Positions 39,843 through 51,480 are shown, counted from the first letter of the stretch. The stretch: 64,000 nucleotides of DNA from Branchiostoma floridae (GCF_000003815.2 NC_049989.1:15772411-15836410); one strand, 5' to 3'. Program-made: numbers and translations. Notes: generated by a model from the sequence alone, not told the origin.

Positions 39843-40795
39843 AACGATGGCAAGGAAAGTCAGAAGAGAAAGGAGAAGAACAAGACAAGGAACTTCACCA
39901 ACTATCCCCCTTAAACTTACAACTCAAATATGTGTGTTTGGGACAAAAAATAATACCGTACTGTTCAAAATATATACCAAGCTTCATACTTTAAGAAAAA
40001 TAGACATCACTCAAAAAAAGGTGTTTTCGTGTTAGATAACGTTTCTTGGCGTGTACGTGCCAGCATAAGTGATATATGTGAACCCTCACCGCCAACTTCT
40101 GACAAACTAAAAATAAACGACCGGAGAAAGAAGTGAAACATCAACAGCCATTTCAAAGTCGGAACTGAAAACAACTCGCAAGTCACTACTACTGATCTCT
40201 GGTAAGGGACGTTTAAACTTTTCATATTTCTCAGTAAATAAGAAATCTCCTTACCTTTATGAAGACGATCTGTATAAATGAAGTAAGCCAAGCTGTGAAG
40301 AAGTACACTACTTTGATTGCTGTATAGGTCATGGGAAAATTATACTCTTGCCTGTCAGATAGATTAAAGAGTTCCCTTTCCCCTCCCTTGTCGTCTCAGT
40401 CACGTTCTACGATTCTAAAATGGTCTGTGTCTTTTTCAAATCTGAGACACAGTTGATTAATTCCCTATCGTATGTGTCGGTCTGAGGTCGAAGGTTTAGC
40501 ACTCCTATAGGGAGTGTTTTACTTTAGTCTCGACTTTAGGCCATGTTGATGTAATCACATGGATGGCATCCATACGCACATCAATTTTCGTCCGTTTAGA
40601 AAAGTAAAACAATACTGTAAATCGGACAAAACAGCTGCAAAAAAGAGCAAATTTGTGACGTTAATTGACAAAAAAACATATCGTATAAGTGATACGAATA
40701 TCGTAGAATACCGAAGTCATTTCCAAAGTCAAAGAACGTGAAACAACAAAAATGGAGAATCCCAGTTTATATACCATAACTAATATCCACATGTT
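39843..40795. other. intergenic, no gene seen
   Basis: No splice-consistent or homologous coding sequence seen. Confidence 0.4.
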
Positions 40796-40796
40796 T

Positions 40797-40985
40797 TCGT
40801 CAGTGACACTGAAGAGATTTGGAAGAAACTGGTCTTTTATACCCTAACTATTAATGAAGACAACTTTAGGTTTCTTCCAGATATCTTCAGTGTCACTGAC
40901 GAAAACTAGTGGATACTAGGTGAAACGTCTGACCGTTTCCAAAATGATATTCAGTTGCTTGAGTAACTGCTTTTTGGCATGTGTG
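40797..40985. mobile_element. relative of the 6106-6325 inverted-repeat element
   Basis: The inner inverted repeat TTTCGTCAGTGACACTGAAG / CTTCAGTGTCACTGACGAAA and the right end CAGTTGCTTGAGTAACTGCT then TTTTGGCAT match the element at 6106-6325. The left terminus is missing. Confidence 0.6.
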
Positions 40986-42019
40986 TTGTATGCATGTATC
41001 TCGTAACGTTTTTGCCAAAAGTTTTTTTTTTTTCCACACGCTTGCATCACTGACTAGTTTTGGGGTTTCCACAGCATGTCTTCCATACAATCGAATAAAT
41101 GCGGCCTTACTGAGTGTATGTTGCCACAGATGTTTGGGTAAGATCCGAACTTAATCCCAACTCGCTACAAATTACATCTCGGTTGTGGTTTGTACGTGAC
41201 ACCCGGGTTACAGGTTCGGGAAACAAAGTTTCCCACACAAAAACCGCGACAACTCGGGAGGTGTCACGGCAAATCTTGAACACGCCGTTTACAGCCTCCA
41301 TGTTGACACAGGTGGAGAGGTTACACCGTTTGATGGACTGATGGTGAACCTTCGACCTTGACGTGACTTTTTAGATCTTGAAGAAAAAACCTGGAAGAAG
41401 TTGGAGCTATCGAAGAATGAGGAGGAGACTTGAATCTATCAAAAACATCAGAGTTCCAACAACTGTTCCGTTCGGGAATTATATGTGTGGAATCGTTGGA
41501 AGGAAAAGTAAAAATGTACAATGTTCTCTCTGACCCAAACGACTATGAAAGATGGATGAGATGATTCACAATATCCTAGTTAGTATATGTAGATTATAAA
41601 CGTTATTTAACTCCATAAAAACATAAATGTTTTCCGCAGGGGCGTTCGTGTGTGACTGTGCGTGTGTTCGTCTGCCTGTCCGTGTCTGCTAACGCGACAA
41701 CTCGATTATTTTTCATGAAGACACAAGTAGGTCTTGATAAGACCTTGACATGGTTAGGTTTTGGGTCCCGTACAAGACTAGTCAGCTGATCGGAACTTTT
41801 CCTTGTCGGTTTGCGGTCCTGCTCCCCAAGATAGTTGAGTCCAGGTATTTAGTTCTCTCAGGTGGTACTTTGCTTATCTGTAATCCAGTTTCAGGGACTT
41901 TTGAGTCCACTTGGCGTTGACCTTCAATGTATTTTGGGTCTCGGACGGGTGACGGAACTTTTCGTCGTCTTATGGTCAGGCTCCGCAAGATAGATGAGTC
42001 CAGATTCATTCGTAGCGAA
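40986..42019. other. intergenic, no gene seen
   Basis: Contains GT-rich sequence at 41645-41690 and a direct repeat around 41770-42005 (AACTTTTC.T.GTC...CAAGATAG.TGAGTCCAG occurs twice). No gene recognised. Confidence 0.4.
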
Positions 42020-42150
42020 ATAGTCCATTGTTTTTAGGATTGCCCATTCACAAACAATTAAGTCCAGCTTCACGTCCGGACCTGGATCTGATCCTCTGAA
42101 CCTGGACCGTACCTGGACCTTAATTTTTTTGTACCGCTACCCACCCCTAA
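42020..42150. repeat. fragment of TAGGGGTGGGTACCGGTAC element
   Basis: GACCTGGATCTGATCCTCTG, AACCTGGACCGTACCTGGAC and GTACCGCTACCCACCCCTAA: one end of the element family at 32272-32719. Confidence 0.6.
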
Positions 42151-43161
42151 TAAAAAGTGAGTTTCAGGCGCGTTGACTGTCTAAAGCTGACGTCATGAGC
42201 GATTTGACGGTGCTTGAATAAATATGTAAAAAGCGCCATCTGTTGAGAAATCGACCAATTGCAGTGCGTCTCTTTGAAGGGGCGATGGAATATTTTTGCA
42301 GTGACCTCATACAATTTGTTTTTCGAAAGTCATAATTAGTCATTCTTGTCCTTATTTATTAATATTCAATGTGAAATCGATCAAAATGCCCATAAACGTT
42401 GACTAAAAATACACGTTTAGCCAATCTTGATACATGAAGAACCCACCACCCTTATGCAGTCCGTTCCCAATAATTAAAGCAGACACCGAGTTTTTCTAAA
42501 GATGCCACTTTATTCAATATCTTGAAGTTAGCATTTTGGCACAAAATTTCAAATAATTTTTCAAGATGCACTGATTTAGAAAACAAACTATGATAAAGCA
42601 TAAACAAACGTCGATTTTGTCTAGTTTGATACATTGTTCGGGTAAAATAATGTTGACAGCGAACATTGTGAAAATGAAAACGTTTACACATTATCCGTTA
42701 CCATTTTCATAAAGGAAACGCTATAATATTGTTCCTGGATTCCATATAAATACACAAAATACACATACGTATGACATCATGTACACACTGAAATTACACA
42801 ATAGAATATAACACTACATGAGAAAAACACAAGCACAGCTTTTACCCCTGTCTCTATCAACGGTCATATTCTTTTACCCCGTCCTTGTGATATGAGGACA
42901 TAACCAACAACTGTTCTTATCATGTTGTTGTTTCCAAGTGCTCTTTGAGTTTTACCTGTGGTTTGTACAGTCAATATTTAGTGCAATATACAGTCTTAAG
43001 ATCTATTCTGTTTTATGCAATGCCTTTATGTTTGTCTTTAATATGAATTACTTAGATATATAAGCTTAAAGAACTTGTGCTCTGTGTCTGGGATCGCCAG
43101 AGACCACACCAGACAACTAAAGTGTGAAGATTCTTAGAAATACTTAGTGTCTCCGAATCCT
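42151..43161. other. intergenic, no gene seen
   Basis: The start (CGCGTTGACTGTCTAAAGCT, GACGTCA, AAAGCGCCATCTGTTGAGAA) belongs to a dispersed repeat also present at 51150, 53745, 54412 and 55490. The rest is AT-rich. Confidence 0.4.
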
Positions 43162-43329
43162 CTAGGCTCCACGGCAGGCTCTCTGGGGCCTTTTTTTGGC
43201 CCATAATACACTTTTTGTGGCCGGCAGTCAGAGAAGGCAAGCAATCAGCGACCCAGTACAAAAAAAAAGGCCAGCAAAAGTGTATCATGAGCCAAAAAAG
43301 GGCCCAAAGAGCCTGCTATGGAGGCTAGA
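43162..43329. mobile_element. inverted-repeat MITE (CTAGGCTCCACGGCAGG ends)
   Basis: CTAGGCTCCACGGCAGGCTC then TCTGGGGCC at the left pairs with GGGCCCAAAGAGCCTGCTAT then GGAGGCTAG at the right. Inner arms CATAATACACTTTTTGTGGC / GGCCAGCAAAAGTGTATCAT. Partial copy at 31190. Confidence 0.75.
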
Positions 43330-45142
43330 ATCTTCAATTTTTTTACCCTTATACACTCCCTGTGCTGTGTTTTTTTACCCTCGTCAAAGAAGGGGTATTC
43401 ATTTTAATTTGCTATTTTTTAGTTACTTTGCTCCTAAGTAACCCTATAATGTTATACATCAATGGAAAGCTGGGAGTCTCTACTTTTAAAAAATATCTTG
43501 AAAGTTTACATTGAGTCATAAGAAATTATATGCAAGGGTAATAATTCAATAAAGCAACTTGTTTTCCTAAAACTTTGTATTATGTACCTGAATTACATGA
43601 ATAATCTTAGTATAAACACTACAACATTCCTATATCATCCCGACAACATCACAGTCACACACGGAGCAAATAAATTTACCCAGGTGTCACTACAGGTGAG
43701 ATTGTGGCTAGGTATTGTCCTGGGTGAACGTGCTGAACAGGCTGTTCAATGAAATGACGTAAACATCTGTAATAATTATAGTATTATACACTTGTTCCAA
43801 TGACTTCAGAACATATGAAACACAAGATTCATGAATGATAACACAAACACTATAACGTTCTTCCTTTAGAAATGTATAATAATAACATCATGATAAAGTA
43901 ATCAATGTAGTATATACACAAAAAGCAATAAAAGATAGAATTTGATCCTGCAGGCAGGGAAGCTTACATTTAAAGTTACTTCCAGTATACCGCGCGGAAG
44001 TCAGATGCGTTTTTGTGGGGAATATCCCGATCCCGTTATATAACGGGACCCGCACATAGGCACTGTTTGTGCATCCCGCTATATAACGGGACCCGCAGAA
44101 CAAGGGATCACCATACAAGCTTACTATAAGACCTCACATCCTACTATGTTGAGCTCTATAGAAAAGACCTTTATGTTGGTTCTACTATGTGCAGCATTTG
44201 TATCAAGAGTAAGCAAAAAATAAGCCATAGATTTCCTTTTTCACAAACTTCTTTTGTGGTTACTTCTATCTTGTTATCCTCTTACTTGTTATCCTTGTAC
44301 ACCTACGTGTAAAGGCGCTACGTTTTTGTTGGAAACGCCATACGATTCCTGCAAATGAACACATGGCTTTTCTTTAGTTTAGTTTGTGGTTGAGTGTTGA
44401 CTCAAAAAAGGAAGAAAGCGTCTTAGGACCAGATCATATGATGAAACTTATCATGGGATTCAAATATTGTAGGACGCTGTTTTCTCTTGGCCTGTGGTAG
44501 CCACTTATAGGCACTGAACTAAGCTTAAGACGTTTTGAAGGATTGTTTGTTGAGAACAGAGAAAGAGAACAGGTTGTCTAGTAGTCCGATGACAAAAGCT
44601 GTTGCTATAAACTTAAATTTAGACGGACCTGGAGACAGCGTAACTCACTGAAAGTCTCAGAAGTGGATTAAGTAATAATGTGAGTTCCGAGTCATAACGC
44701 TGGCCAATAAGATATGGTCCGTAGCTATTGCTCCTTTTCTACGGTGGTAGTAGGAACAGGGACACAATATATCATATTTACTACTAGTCTCCGACGAGAT
44801 GTTTTCTGATCGACTGTTTTCAATGTTTCAAGGAGACGTTGGCGATTTGTTACATCCGTAAGAAGGTGCTTTATGGACGTTTGTTTGAGGGCAGATTCCA
44901 GGCAAATAATAATGTCATTATGATTATTACAGTCATTATTATTGACAGCCTTTTAAAAGAAATCTATTCACATTTTCATGAATCGCACTGAACAACCAAT
45001 GGCCATAAATTCGAGCCTTTGAGATGACAAAAGTTTATGAATGGCCTTTAAGGTTCTTTTATCATTTATAATGGATTTTCAAATAAAGTCTCAGTCTCTA
45101 TCACCAAGGAGGTTGACCAACCTCCTTGCCATCACGTAGCCG
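43330..45142. other. 3' flank of LRR gene, no gene seen
   Basis: Non-coding; contains two near-identical 18-bp palindromes (TCCCGTTATATAACGGGA at 44031 and TCCCGCTATATAACGGGA at 44074). Part is presumably 3' UTR of the minus-strand LRR gene. Confidence 0.45.
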
Positions 45143-47659
45143 CTAGGTGTTTGCTGGAGATTGCCCGTAGGTGTTGTTTTCGCAAATGCTATTTGGTGGC
45201 ATCTCATACAGGCTTTCTGACCTAGTGTCTGTTGTGTTTGTGTGATCGACAAATTTGTGCAGAGGATTTGGCTGTGAGGTAGTCGGCCCGGCGCCATAAG
45301 ACTCATTTCTAGCATCTAAGGAATCAGCGATGGCCTGAGACTGGCTCTGCCCTGTCTGATCATTTTGGTTGTCTGTATCTTTATACTGGAGATCATGGCC
45401 ACTCATCGCTAAAGTAGCTGTGGTGTTTGTGTTGGATTTATTGGTGGTCTGAGGCTGGCCCTGCCCTGTGTACGCAGGATTTTGCTTTAAGTTAGCCAAC
45501 ATTTTGTTATGGGATAACTTTCCAACTATAAGAGACTCCGTGTTACCCTGAGACTGGCCCCGTCCTGTTTGATCATGTGGGGTGTCCACATCTTCATACT
45601 GGTGATCATGACCACTGGTCAGTACAGTAGCTATCGTGTTTGTGTTGATATTAGGGATGGTGTGAGACTTGCCCTGTTCTGTCTGCTGATGGCCAAGGGG
45701 AGATTTGGGGTGATTTGGTGGTGTACCAACACTTGGGTACAGAGGATTTGAAATTAAGGCTGGACGGGATAGATTCCCAGCTGCCAGAGATTCCGTGTTA
45801 GCCTGAGACTGGCCCTGCCCCGTCTGACTATGTTGGATGTCTACATCCTCATAGTGGTGATCGAGACCACTGGGCACTACAATAGCTGGTGTGTTTGTGG
45901 ATCTCAAAGCAATGTTGGCATTTGGGCCCGATGGAGGTTTTTTGGTCCTTCTGTGGGACCAGATTGTGTTCATGATGGTTGCAAGAAGGACAACACCAGC
46001 TATCGAACAACTGATAGAGCCAACGAGAACAGGTACAGGTATGGGGAAACTGGGAGCAGATTCATAAGACCTGCTGCTTTCTGTTGTTTCTGGAGCGGTT
46101 GCAAGGGTTGAAGCTAGTGGTGTTCTTGTTTTGCTTGCTTTTCCTGCAGTGCCTACTACTGAGCCAACTGCTGTACCATTGTAGCAGTTGGTACAGCTTA
46201 CTTGGATGGCAGCATGGGACTTGCTGTTTTCTGTTTTATCTGGATCTGCTGCACGGGGTGGAGTTAGTGCTGTTCTTGTTTTGTCTGTAGGACCTACCGT
46301 TGAGCAAAATGGTGTGGCATTGTTACATTTTTTAAAGTTAGCTCGACCATCAACATGTAGCATTGCCATTGATTCGGTTGGCTCTTCACAAGTCAATTCT
46401 TCAGGATTGACATCTGTCAGCTTCTGGTTCCGGAATTTGGAGGGTTGGGCACAGATTATTTGGTCTTTTACTGGAGGAAATTCAGTGATATTTAGCCTGA
46501 ACGGAAGCATCCTGCAGTCACACTGCCAGGGATTTTTGTCGAATTGTATGAGAGGAATCGATTTTAGCAAGCCATCTAAACGGGGAATCGCAGACATTTT
46601 GTTTAACTTTAGGTCCAAACGGCGGAGTTTTTTAGGATATGAAAATGCACCTTCCTGAATCACTGCAATCTGGTTGGCAGCCAGAACCAACTTTTCTAGC
46701 CTGGGTAGATTTGAAAATGTACCTGACTGAATCTTTGTTACTTGATTGAAGGACAGAATCAGCTCCTTCAGCTGGGGTATATTTGCAAACAAACCAGGAG
46801 GTATCATTCTCATCTGGTTGTGATTCAAGAACAACTTGCCTAGCTTGGGTAGGTTTGCAAATGTACCAGGCTGAATCACTGTTATCTGGTTGGCGCTTAG
46901 GTCCAACATTCCTAGCTGTGGCAGGTTTGCAAATGCGCCAGGCTGAATCATTGTTATCTGGTTGGATAGGCGCAATTCTTCTAGCCTGAGTAGATTTGAG
47001 AATACACCAGGCTGAATCATTGTCATATTGATCTGGAACAAGACCAAAGTTTTAAGCCGGGGCAGAATTGCAAATGTATCTGTATGAATATTTGTTATTT
47101 TGTTGAAGGACAAGTTTAACATTTGTACCCGGGGTAGATTTGAAAATGAACTTGGGTGAATAACTGTTAGCTTGTTGGAAAGCAAGTACAATATTTTCAA
47201 GCGGGGTAGATTTGCAGATCCACTTGGCTGAATTATTGTTATTTGGTTAAAAGATAGGTCCAGCTTCTCTAGCTTAGGTAGATTTGCAAATGCACTTTTC
47301 TGAAATATTCTTATCTTGTTTTTGCGCAGATGCAACATTTTGAGACTGATTAGATTGTCAAAAGACCCAGCCCGAATTTCTATTATCTGGTTTTCTGACA
47401 GGTCCAACTTTTTCAGCCAGGGTAGATTTGGAAATGTACCGGGATGAATGTTTTTTATCTGGTTATTTGACAAATCTAAGCCGCCTATGTATTTTGAGAA
47501 GTCCTGAGGGATACTGGTGAGGCTAAGGCTACGGCAATCGCACCGTGGTAAACGTCCGCAGCTGCAGCCGGCTTTCCACCAGTCAGCTATTTGCAGGTTG
47601 GACTCCTTCAGGGCAACGAGAAGGAAAATAAGGAGCACGTGTTGCAGCTTTTTCCCCAT
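45143..47659 (-). CDS. leucine-rich-repeat type I transmembrane receptor, 838 aa
   Basis: Signal peptide (1-23, hydrophobic VLLIFLLVAL). LRR N-cap with four Cys (33-42, CSCGRLPRCDC). About 12 tandem 24-residue LRRs (60-360; consensus LP.L..L.LS.NQIT.IQPGTFAN). LRR C-cap NPWQCDCRMLPFRLN with later Cys (376-424). A Ser/Thr/Pro stalk (425-538) that itself looks like a twofold repeat. One membrane helix (about 540-566) followed by SHRRTKK. A 270-residue cytoplasmic tail. The tail carries three copies of a block, Y(E/K)D.D..(H/N)(S/D)QTG..QSQ, around residues 603, 688 and 759, with further Tyr motifs (YPSV, YEMP). Known: LRR ectodomains bind proteins or microbial ligands. Inferred: surface recognition receptor signalling through phosphotyrosine; no TIR or kinase domain. 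The coding region is one exon; an acceptor (GCTCAG) 13 bp upstream of ATG suggests a 5' UTR intron. Confidence 0.9.
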   Translation of the reverse strand: MGKKLQHVLLIFLLVALKESNLQIADWWKAGCSCGRLPRCDCRSLSLTSIPQDFSKYIGGLDLSNNQIKNIHPGTFPNLPWLKKLDLSENQIIEIRAGSFDNLISLKMLHLRKNKIRIFQKSAFANLPKLEKLDLSFNQITIIQPSGSANLPRLKILYLLSNKLTVIHPSSFSNLPRVQMLNLSFNKITNIHTDTFAILPRLKTLVLFQINMTMIQPGVFSNLLRLEELRLSNQITMIQPGAFANLPQLGMLDLSANQITVIQPGTFANLPKLGKLFLNHNQMRMIPPGLFANIPQLKELILSFNQVTKIQSGTFSNLPRLEKLVLAANQIAVIQEGAFSYPKKLRRLDLKLNKMSAIPRLDGLLKSIPLIQFDKNPWQCDCRMLPFRLNITEFPPVKDQIICAQPSKFRNQKLTDVNPEELTCEEPTESMAMLHVDGRANFKKCNNATPFCSTVGPTDKTRTALTPPRAADPDKTENSKSHAAIQVSCTNCYNGTAVGSVVGTAGKASKTRTPLASTLATAPETTESSRSYESAPSFPIPVPVLVGSISCSIAGVVLLATIMNTIWSHRRTKKPPSGPNANIALRSTNTPAIVVPSGLDHHYEDVDIQHSQTGQGQSQANTESLAAGNLSRPALISNPLYPSVGTPPNHPKSPLGHQQTEQGKSHTIPNINTNTIATVLTSGHDHQYEDVDTPHDQTGRGQSQGNTESLIVGKLSHNKMLANLKQNPAYTGQGQPQTTNKSNTNTTATLAMSGHDLQYKDTDNQNDQTGQSQSQAIADSLDARNESYGAGPTTSQPNPLHKFVDHTNTTDTRSESLYEMPPNSICENNTYGQSPANT

Positions 47660-47671
47660 GGTGTCTGGTCA

Positions 47672-47680
47672 CCTGAGCAA
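47672..47680 (-). other. splice acceptor in LRR gene 5' UTR
   Basis: On the minus strand TTTTGCTCAG precedes GTGACCAGACACC and the ATG. This suggests a 5' UTR exon further upstream (47.7-48.2 kb or beyond), not located. Confidence 0.4.
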
Positions 47681-48179
47681 AATAATCATACTGTTTAAGT
47701 TGGAAGTTCCAAATTTGGTTGACTCAATTTGCGATCTTAATTTGCAGAAAGATTTTTTGGTACAGAATACATGATTTATTGCAAAAATGTAATTTCCCAA
47801 AGTTAATTTAAGGTCTCATTGATGTATTACTCCGAGTGGGTACCCTAAAAGAGATTCGAGCCAAAAAAATAAACGGCTGCATGGACGCGTGTTTTAGCGG
47901 TGAGAAATTCCCTTTTAGCCAGCGGAACTGATATCAAAAGTTAGATTGGTGAAAGCTGTTTGTAAATGAAGAAATTAACAGGTAAAGTTTTGTAGCCGCG
48001 CGCTAGGTCGGAGGTACACAGTCCTGGGTTCTTGTGCGGTTGTACACTAAAAGCGAAAAAGTGCCTTTTGTGGGGATTGACTAATCATCGTTTGTAATTG
48101 CTATAAAAACTAGAGAGGCCGACATTTGCTTGAGAGCAAATACAGCATATTTCAGCCATCTCCCTCCCCATGCAACAAT

Positions 48180-48895
48180 ACACTATTTCAAAATAACCCA
48201 TTTGAAAAATCACTTATACTAATGACGGTTTAACCCAAAAATGAATATTACAAATTCCCCCGTTTCAGAATGGACTTCAGTGAATGTGAATTTGCACAAT
48301 AGACCATTCCAGAAATACTCCCACTGAAACCTTGGCATTTTGAATAAGAAACCAAATCCAAAATTGAATTTAGCAAAAAAGGTCGATCCCAGTGCATGAA
48401 AAGGTATAATAGACCAGTCTAAAAACACTTCCACTAAAAATTGAATTTTGAATCATCACCCCTTCAAAACTGAATTTGAAAAATCCTCCTTCCGTGTCCA
48501 AAATGGACTCTTCCATGTAAAGAAGAGCAGTCCAAAAATACATCCGCTAAAATAGGACTTTGACATAATCACTGAAGTCCAATACATGGATTTTTAAAAA
48601 AGCCCCCCTCCATGCAAGAATGGACTCTTCCAGCACACCAATGTAAAATTGCAAATTAGACTAGTCCAAAAATAACCCTACTGAAAGACTTTGACAAACT
48701 AGAAATCACTAAAGTTCAAAATATGAATTTTAAAAGATCCCCCCTCTGTGCGAGAATAGACTCTTCCAGCACACCTTCTGTAAAATTGCAATATAGACCT
48801 GTCCAAAAATACACCGACTGAAAGACTTCACCAGTCCAATGATAAATTTAAAAAAAATGAACCCCTCCGTGTAAGAATGGACTCTTCCAGATAAC
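48180..48895. repeat. degenerate tandem repeat, ~120-135-bp period
   Basis: The motif ATGGACTCTTCCA recurs at about 48505, 48623, 48758 and 48880, each with AGTCCAAAAATAC.CC.CTGAAA downstream. Earlier units are more diverged. Five or six units; non-coding. Confidence 0.75.
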
Positions 48896-49039
48896 ACCGG
48901 GCTCGCTGATTGGCTGCCACCCCCCCCCCTCTTTAGGATATAGATTCAGGCTAAGTGATTGGTTACCTTTCTTATTAGATTAAATAGACATACATGCCAA
49001 TAGGTGCAATCTGCAGCTGGGGGTCAACGTTCTTAAGGT

Positions 49040-49995
49040 CATTGGAAAATGACAAAAAAATCCCCAAATATATCATTTTAAAGTGGTTTATGCCAAAAAT
49101 TATACATGTATCATTTCAATAAATATCTAGTACACCCTTATACCAAAATTTAGGTCACTTGGTTTTAAAACCAGAGCACAAGAGTCAAAAGTGTACGTTT
49201 TTGGTCATAAAATGGCCAAATAATCGCAAAATTAAGCATTTTGTTGTACTGCATGCCTCAAGTTTTAATGAATAAAAAAAAAGTTAAAGTTTGCCCATGC
49301 ATCTACAGACGCGTAGGGTGGCGCCCATCCCCACTTCGAAGCCCTTGGGCCACACATGTGCAAGCCACTACAGCAGGGGGCTGGTCCGCTGGTAGTGATG
49401 TGTGTTTAACTTCCATACTCTTCCTCATTAGTGCTGAGTGCTAAGCAGAGAAAGCAGCATGTACCATTTTTAGAGTCTTTGGTATGACTCGGCCGGGGAT
49501 CGAACTCACGACCTACCGAATGCAAGGCGAACACTCTACCCACTAGGCCATTGCACCGGTGCGTATATGTCTAGGGCACTCCTATACTAAATTTCAGGTC
49601 ATCCGGTAGTAAAACGAGGGTACAGGAGCCAAAAGTGTCTTTTTTTTGGGTCAAAAATGACAAAAAAATTGCAAAATAAGCATTTCGCTATACTGTACAC
49701 CAAAAGTGCTATTGAATTTACATGGGGGAATTATCAAGGCACATCTGTGCCAAATTTCAGCTCATTTGGTTATAATACCAGGGTACAGGGGACCAAAATA
49801 TACAGTTTTGGTCTTAAGATGACAAAAAAAAAAACTTAACAAAATCATTTTAAAGGCAGATATGAAAAACATTAAAAAAACGTCTGGGGTATTGGCCCAC
49901 TCTACCCTTGTGCCAAATTTCAAGTCATTCGGTTCAGGAACGACGGAGATACCGTGTTTTAAAGATTTGACAGGAGAAAGAAGAAGAAGAAAGAA
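49040..49995 (+). repeat. degenerate repeat array interrupted by a SINE
   Basis: Units share ACCAAAATTT.GGTCACTTGG / GCCAAATTTCA.GTCATTCGG, CAAAAATGACAAAAAAATTGC and AAAATAAGCATTT. The array ends with AGGAGAAAGAAGAAGAAGAA and a small hairpin (CCATACCTATGATATGG, ~50021-50037). It probably represents the terminal part of an interspersed element; class not assigned. Confidence 0.55.
49301..49562 (-). mobile_element. tRNA-derived SINE, family 1 copy 2
   Basis: Minus strand: CCGGTGCAATGGCCTAGTGG then GTAGAGTGTTCGCCTTGC, B box GAGTTCGATCCCCGG, body matching 16925-17196 over essentially the whole length. Inserted in the repeat array 49040-49995. Confidence 0.88.
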
Positions 49996-50380
49996 GAAAC
50001 ATTACGAATACAATATATTTCACCATACCTATGATATGGCTGAAATATAAAAAGAACCTATGAATAGTTGACGTTGGCAATTTTTCCCCACGATATAGGG
50101 TAATTGTGCTCAACATAGAATTAAAAATCTACTAAAACACATAGCTTCACCATGAAAACCACGAATTATAACATAGAAAATTATGGGAAGAAGAAACTTA
50201 TCAATGAGACCTTATAACGTTAACAGCCTTTATAACACATAGATCTAGCTAAAATAACAAAAAAGGGTAGCAACGAAAATGACTTACCATGGCAACGTAA
50301 GTAGTTATGGTTTATGTATTAAATTGTACATTTGCTGTTGTTGGTGTGTTTTAGTATTCGCATTTTGCCCTATGGTCTGG

Positions 50381-50480
50381 TAGCCTGACCGCTGGCTCAC
50401 GACTTTCGCTTGCTAATCACCGTGGTTAGCAAGCGAAAGTCGTGAGCCAGCGGTCACGACGGAGGATGATACTCAGGCTA
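50381..50480. mobile_element. 100-bp element with perfect 30-bp hairpin
   Basis: Arms 50387-50416 and 50426-50455 are perfect reverse complements (GACCGCTGGCTCACGACTTT...) with a 9-nt loop. Outer TAGCCTGA / CTCAGGCTA ends suggest an internally deleted MITE. Confidence 0.75.
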
Positions 50481-51480
50481 ATGGCCTGGCTGTATTTATA
50501 AAGGATGTTTAACACAATGAATGTTTGTAGGGCACTGCTGTCAAGGAAAACAGTCCCAGCGACTGCCCTTGATATCACATTCAACAACAAACACAACTTG
50601 CTAACTAATTGAATTTTTCATCATGCAATGTATCGTTAGTGAACATCACGTTTTTGTGGTGGTGACCGCCCTCGCTGTGCCGCTGTCAGTGGTATAAACT
50701 ACCAAGCGTTGATGGATTACTCTGTCACCTCTAACCTCTGGTTGCTAACCAGCTGACAAATCCAGATGTTTTCTACTAATCTTCCCCTGGCTGGAGTATC
50801 ACTTTCACTCTCCAAGACACTCGGCTACTTGGGAATTCCTTTTGGGGAACGGAAGAATGCAGACTAGCATGATGCAACTACGCACGCGCGGACTAAACAT
50901 TCTTGAGATGCCTATCCAATTTTGTGAATACCTGACAAACGGACGCATAATTTGGCGCAGACTATGTTATTAAGCGTCGCCACTGAGGCGTCGCTAAAAA
51001 CCGTAATTTAGACAAACTATACAACAACCACGGAGCCATTCAAGCAAATCATGCAAAGCAACAAGAATATCACCATTATTTTAGAAGCGTTGTGACTGAT
51101 GTCCCTGTACAATTTGCTTCAATAGCTTTGCCATAATGAATTAGACTGGCTGATATTGTTGTGTTGATTGCCTGAAGCTGTTTGTTTGAATATTGACATG
51201 GATATTGTTTACTTCTTTTGATTTTTATTCATTTTCATGACGCTCATACCTTCCAAATAAGGAGCTTGGGATCATGCCACGTGTCATTTCTTGATACCCG
51301 GAATTTTGCATTTTTTATATCTAGAAGAAATTGATGCGGCGAATCCAAAACCCAAACTAGTAACCTGGTATGAACTTATCATGAAACTAGAGTTCCACGA
51401 ACACATACCTTTGCCAAATAAACCAGGTTTGTTATGTAGAATGATGTCTGTAGACAAATGCGTTACTCATTTCATTTTCT
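50481..51480. other. intergenic, no gene seen
   Basis: A dispersed-repeat piece lies at about 51145-51215 (GTTGATTGCCTGAAGCTG). Nothing else recognised. Confidence 0.4.

Noticed and set aside
39330-39888. Long overlapping open frames on both strands (WMDG and SIHP repeat proteins)
   Set aside because: Pure consequence of the GGAT microsatellite; no frame-specific conservation or domain.
45569-46990. Plus-strand frames of up to 156 aa
   Set aside because: Antisense shadows of the LRR receptor gene.
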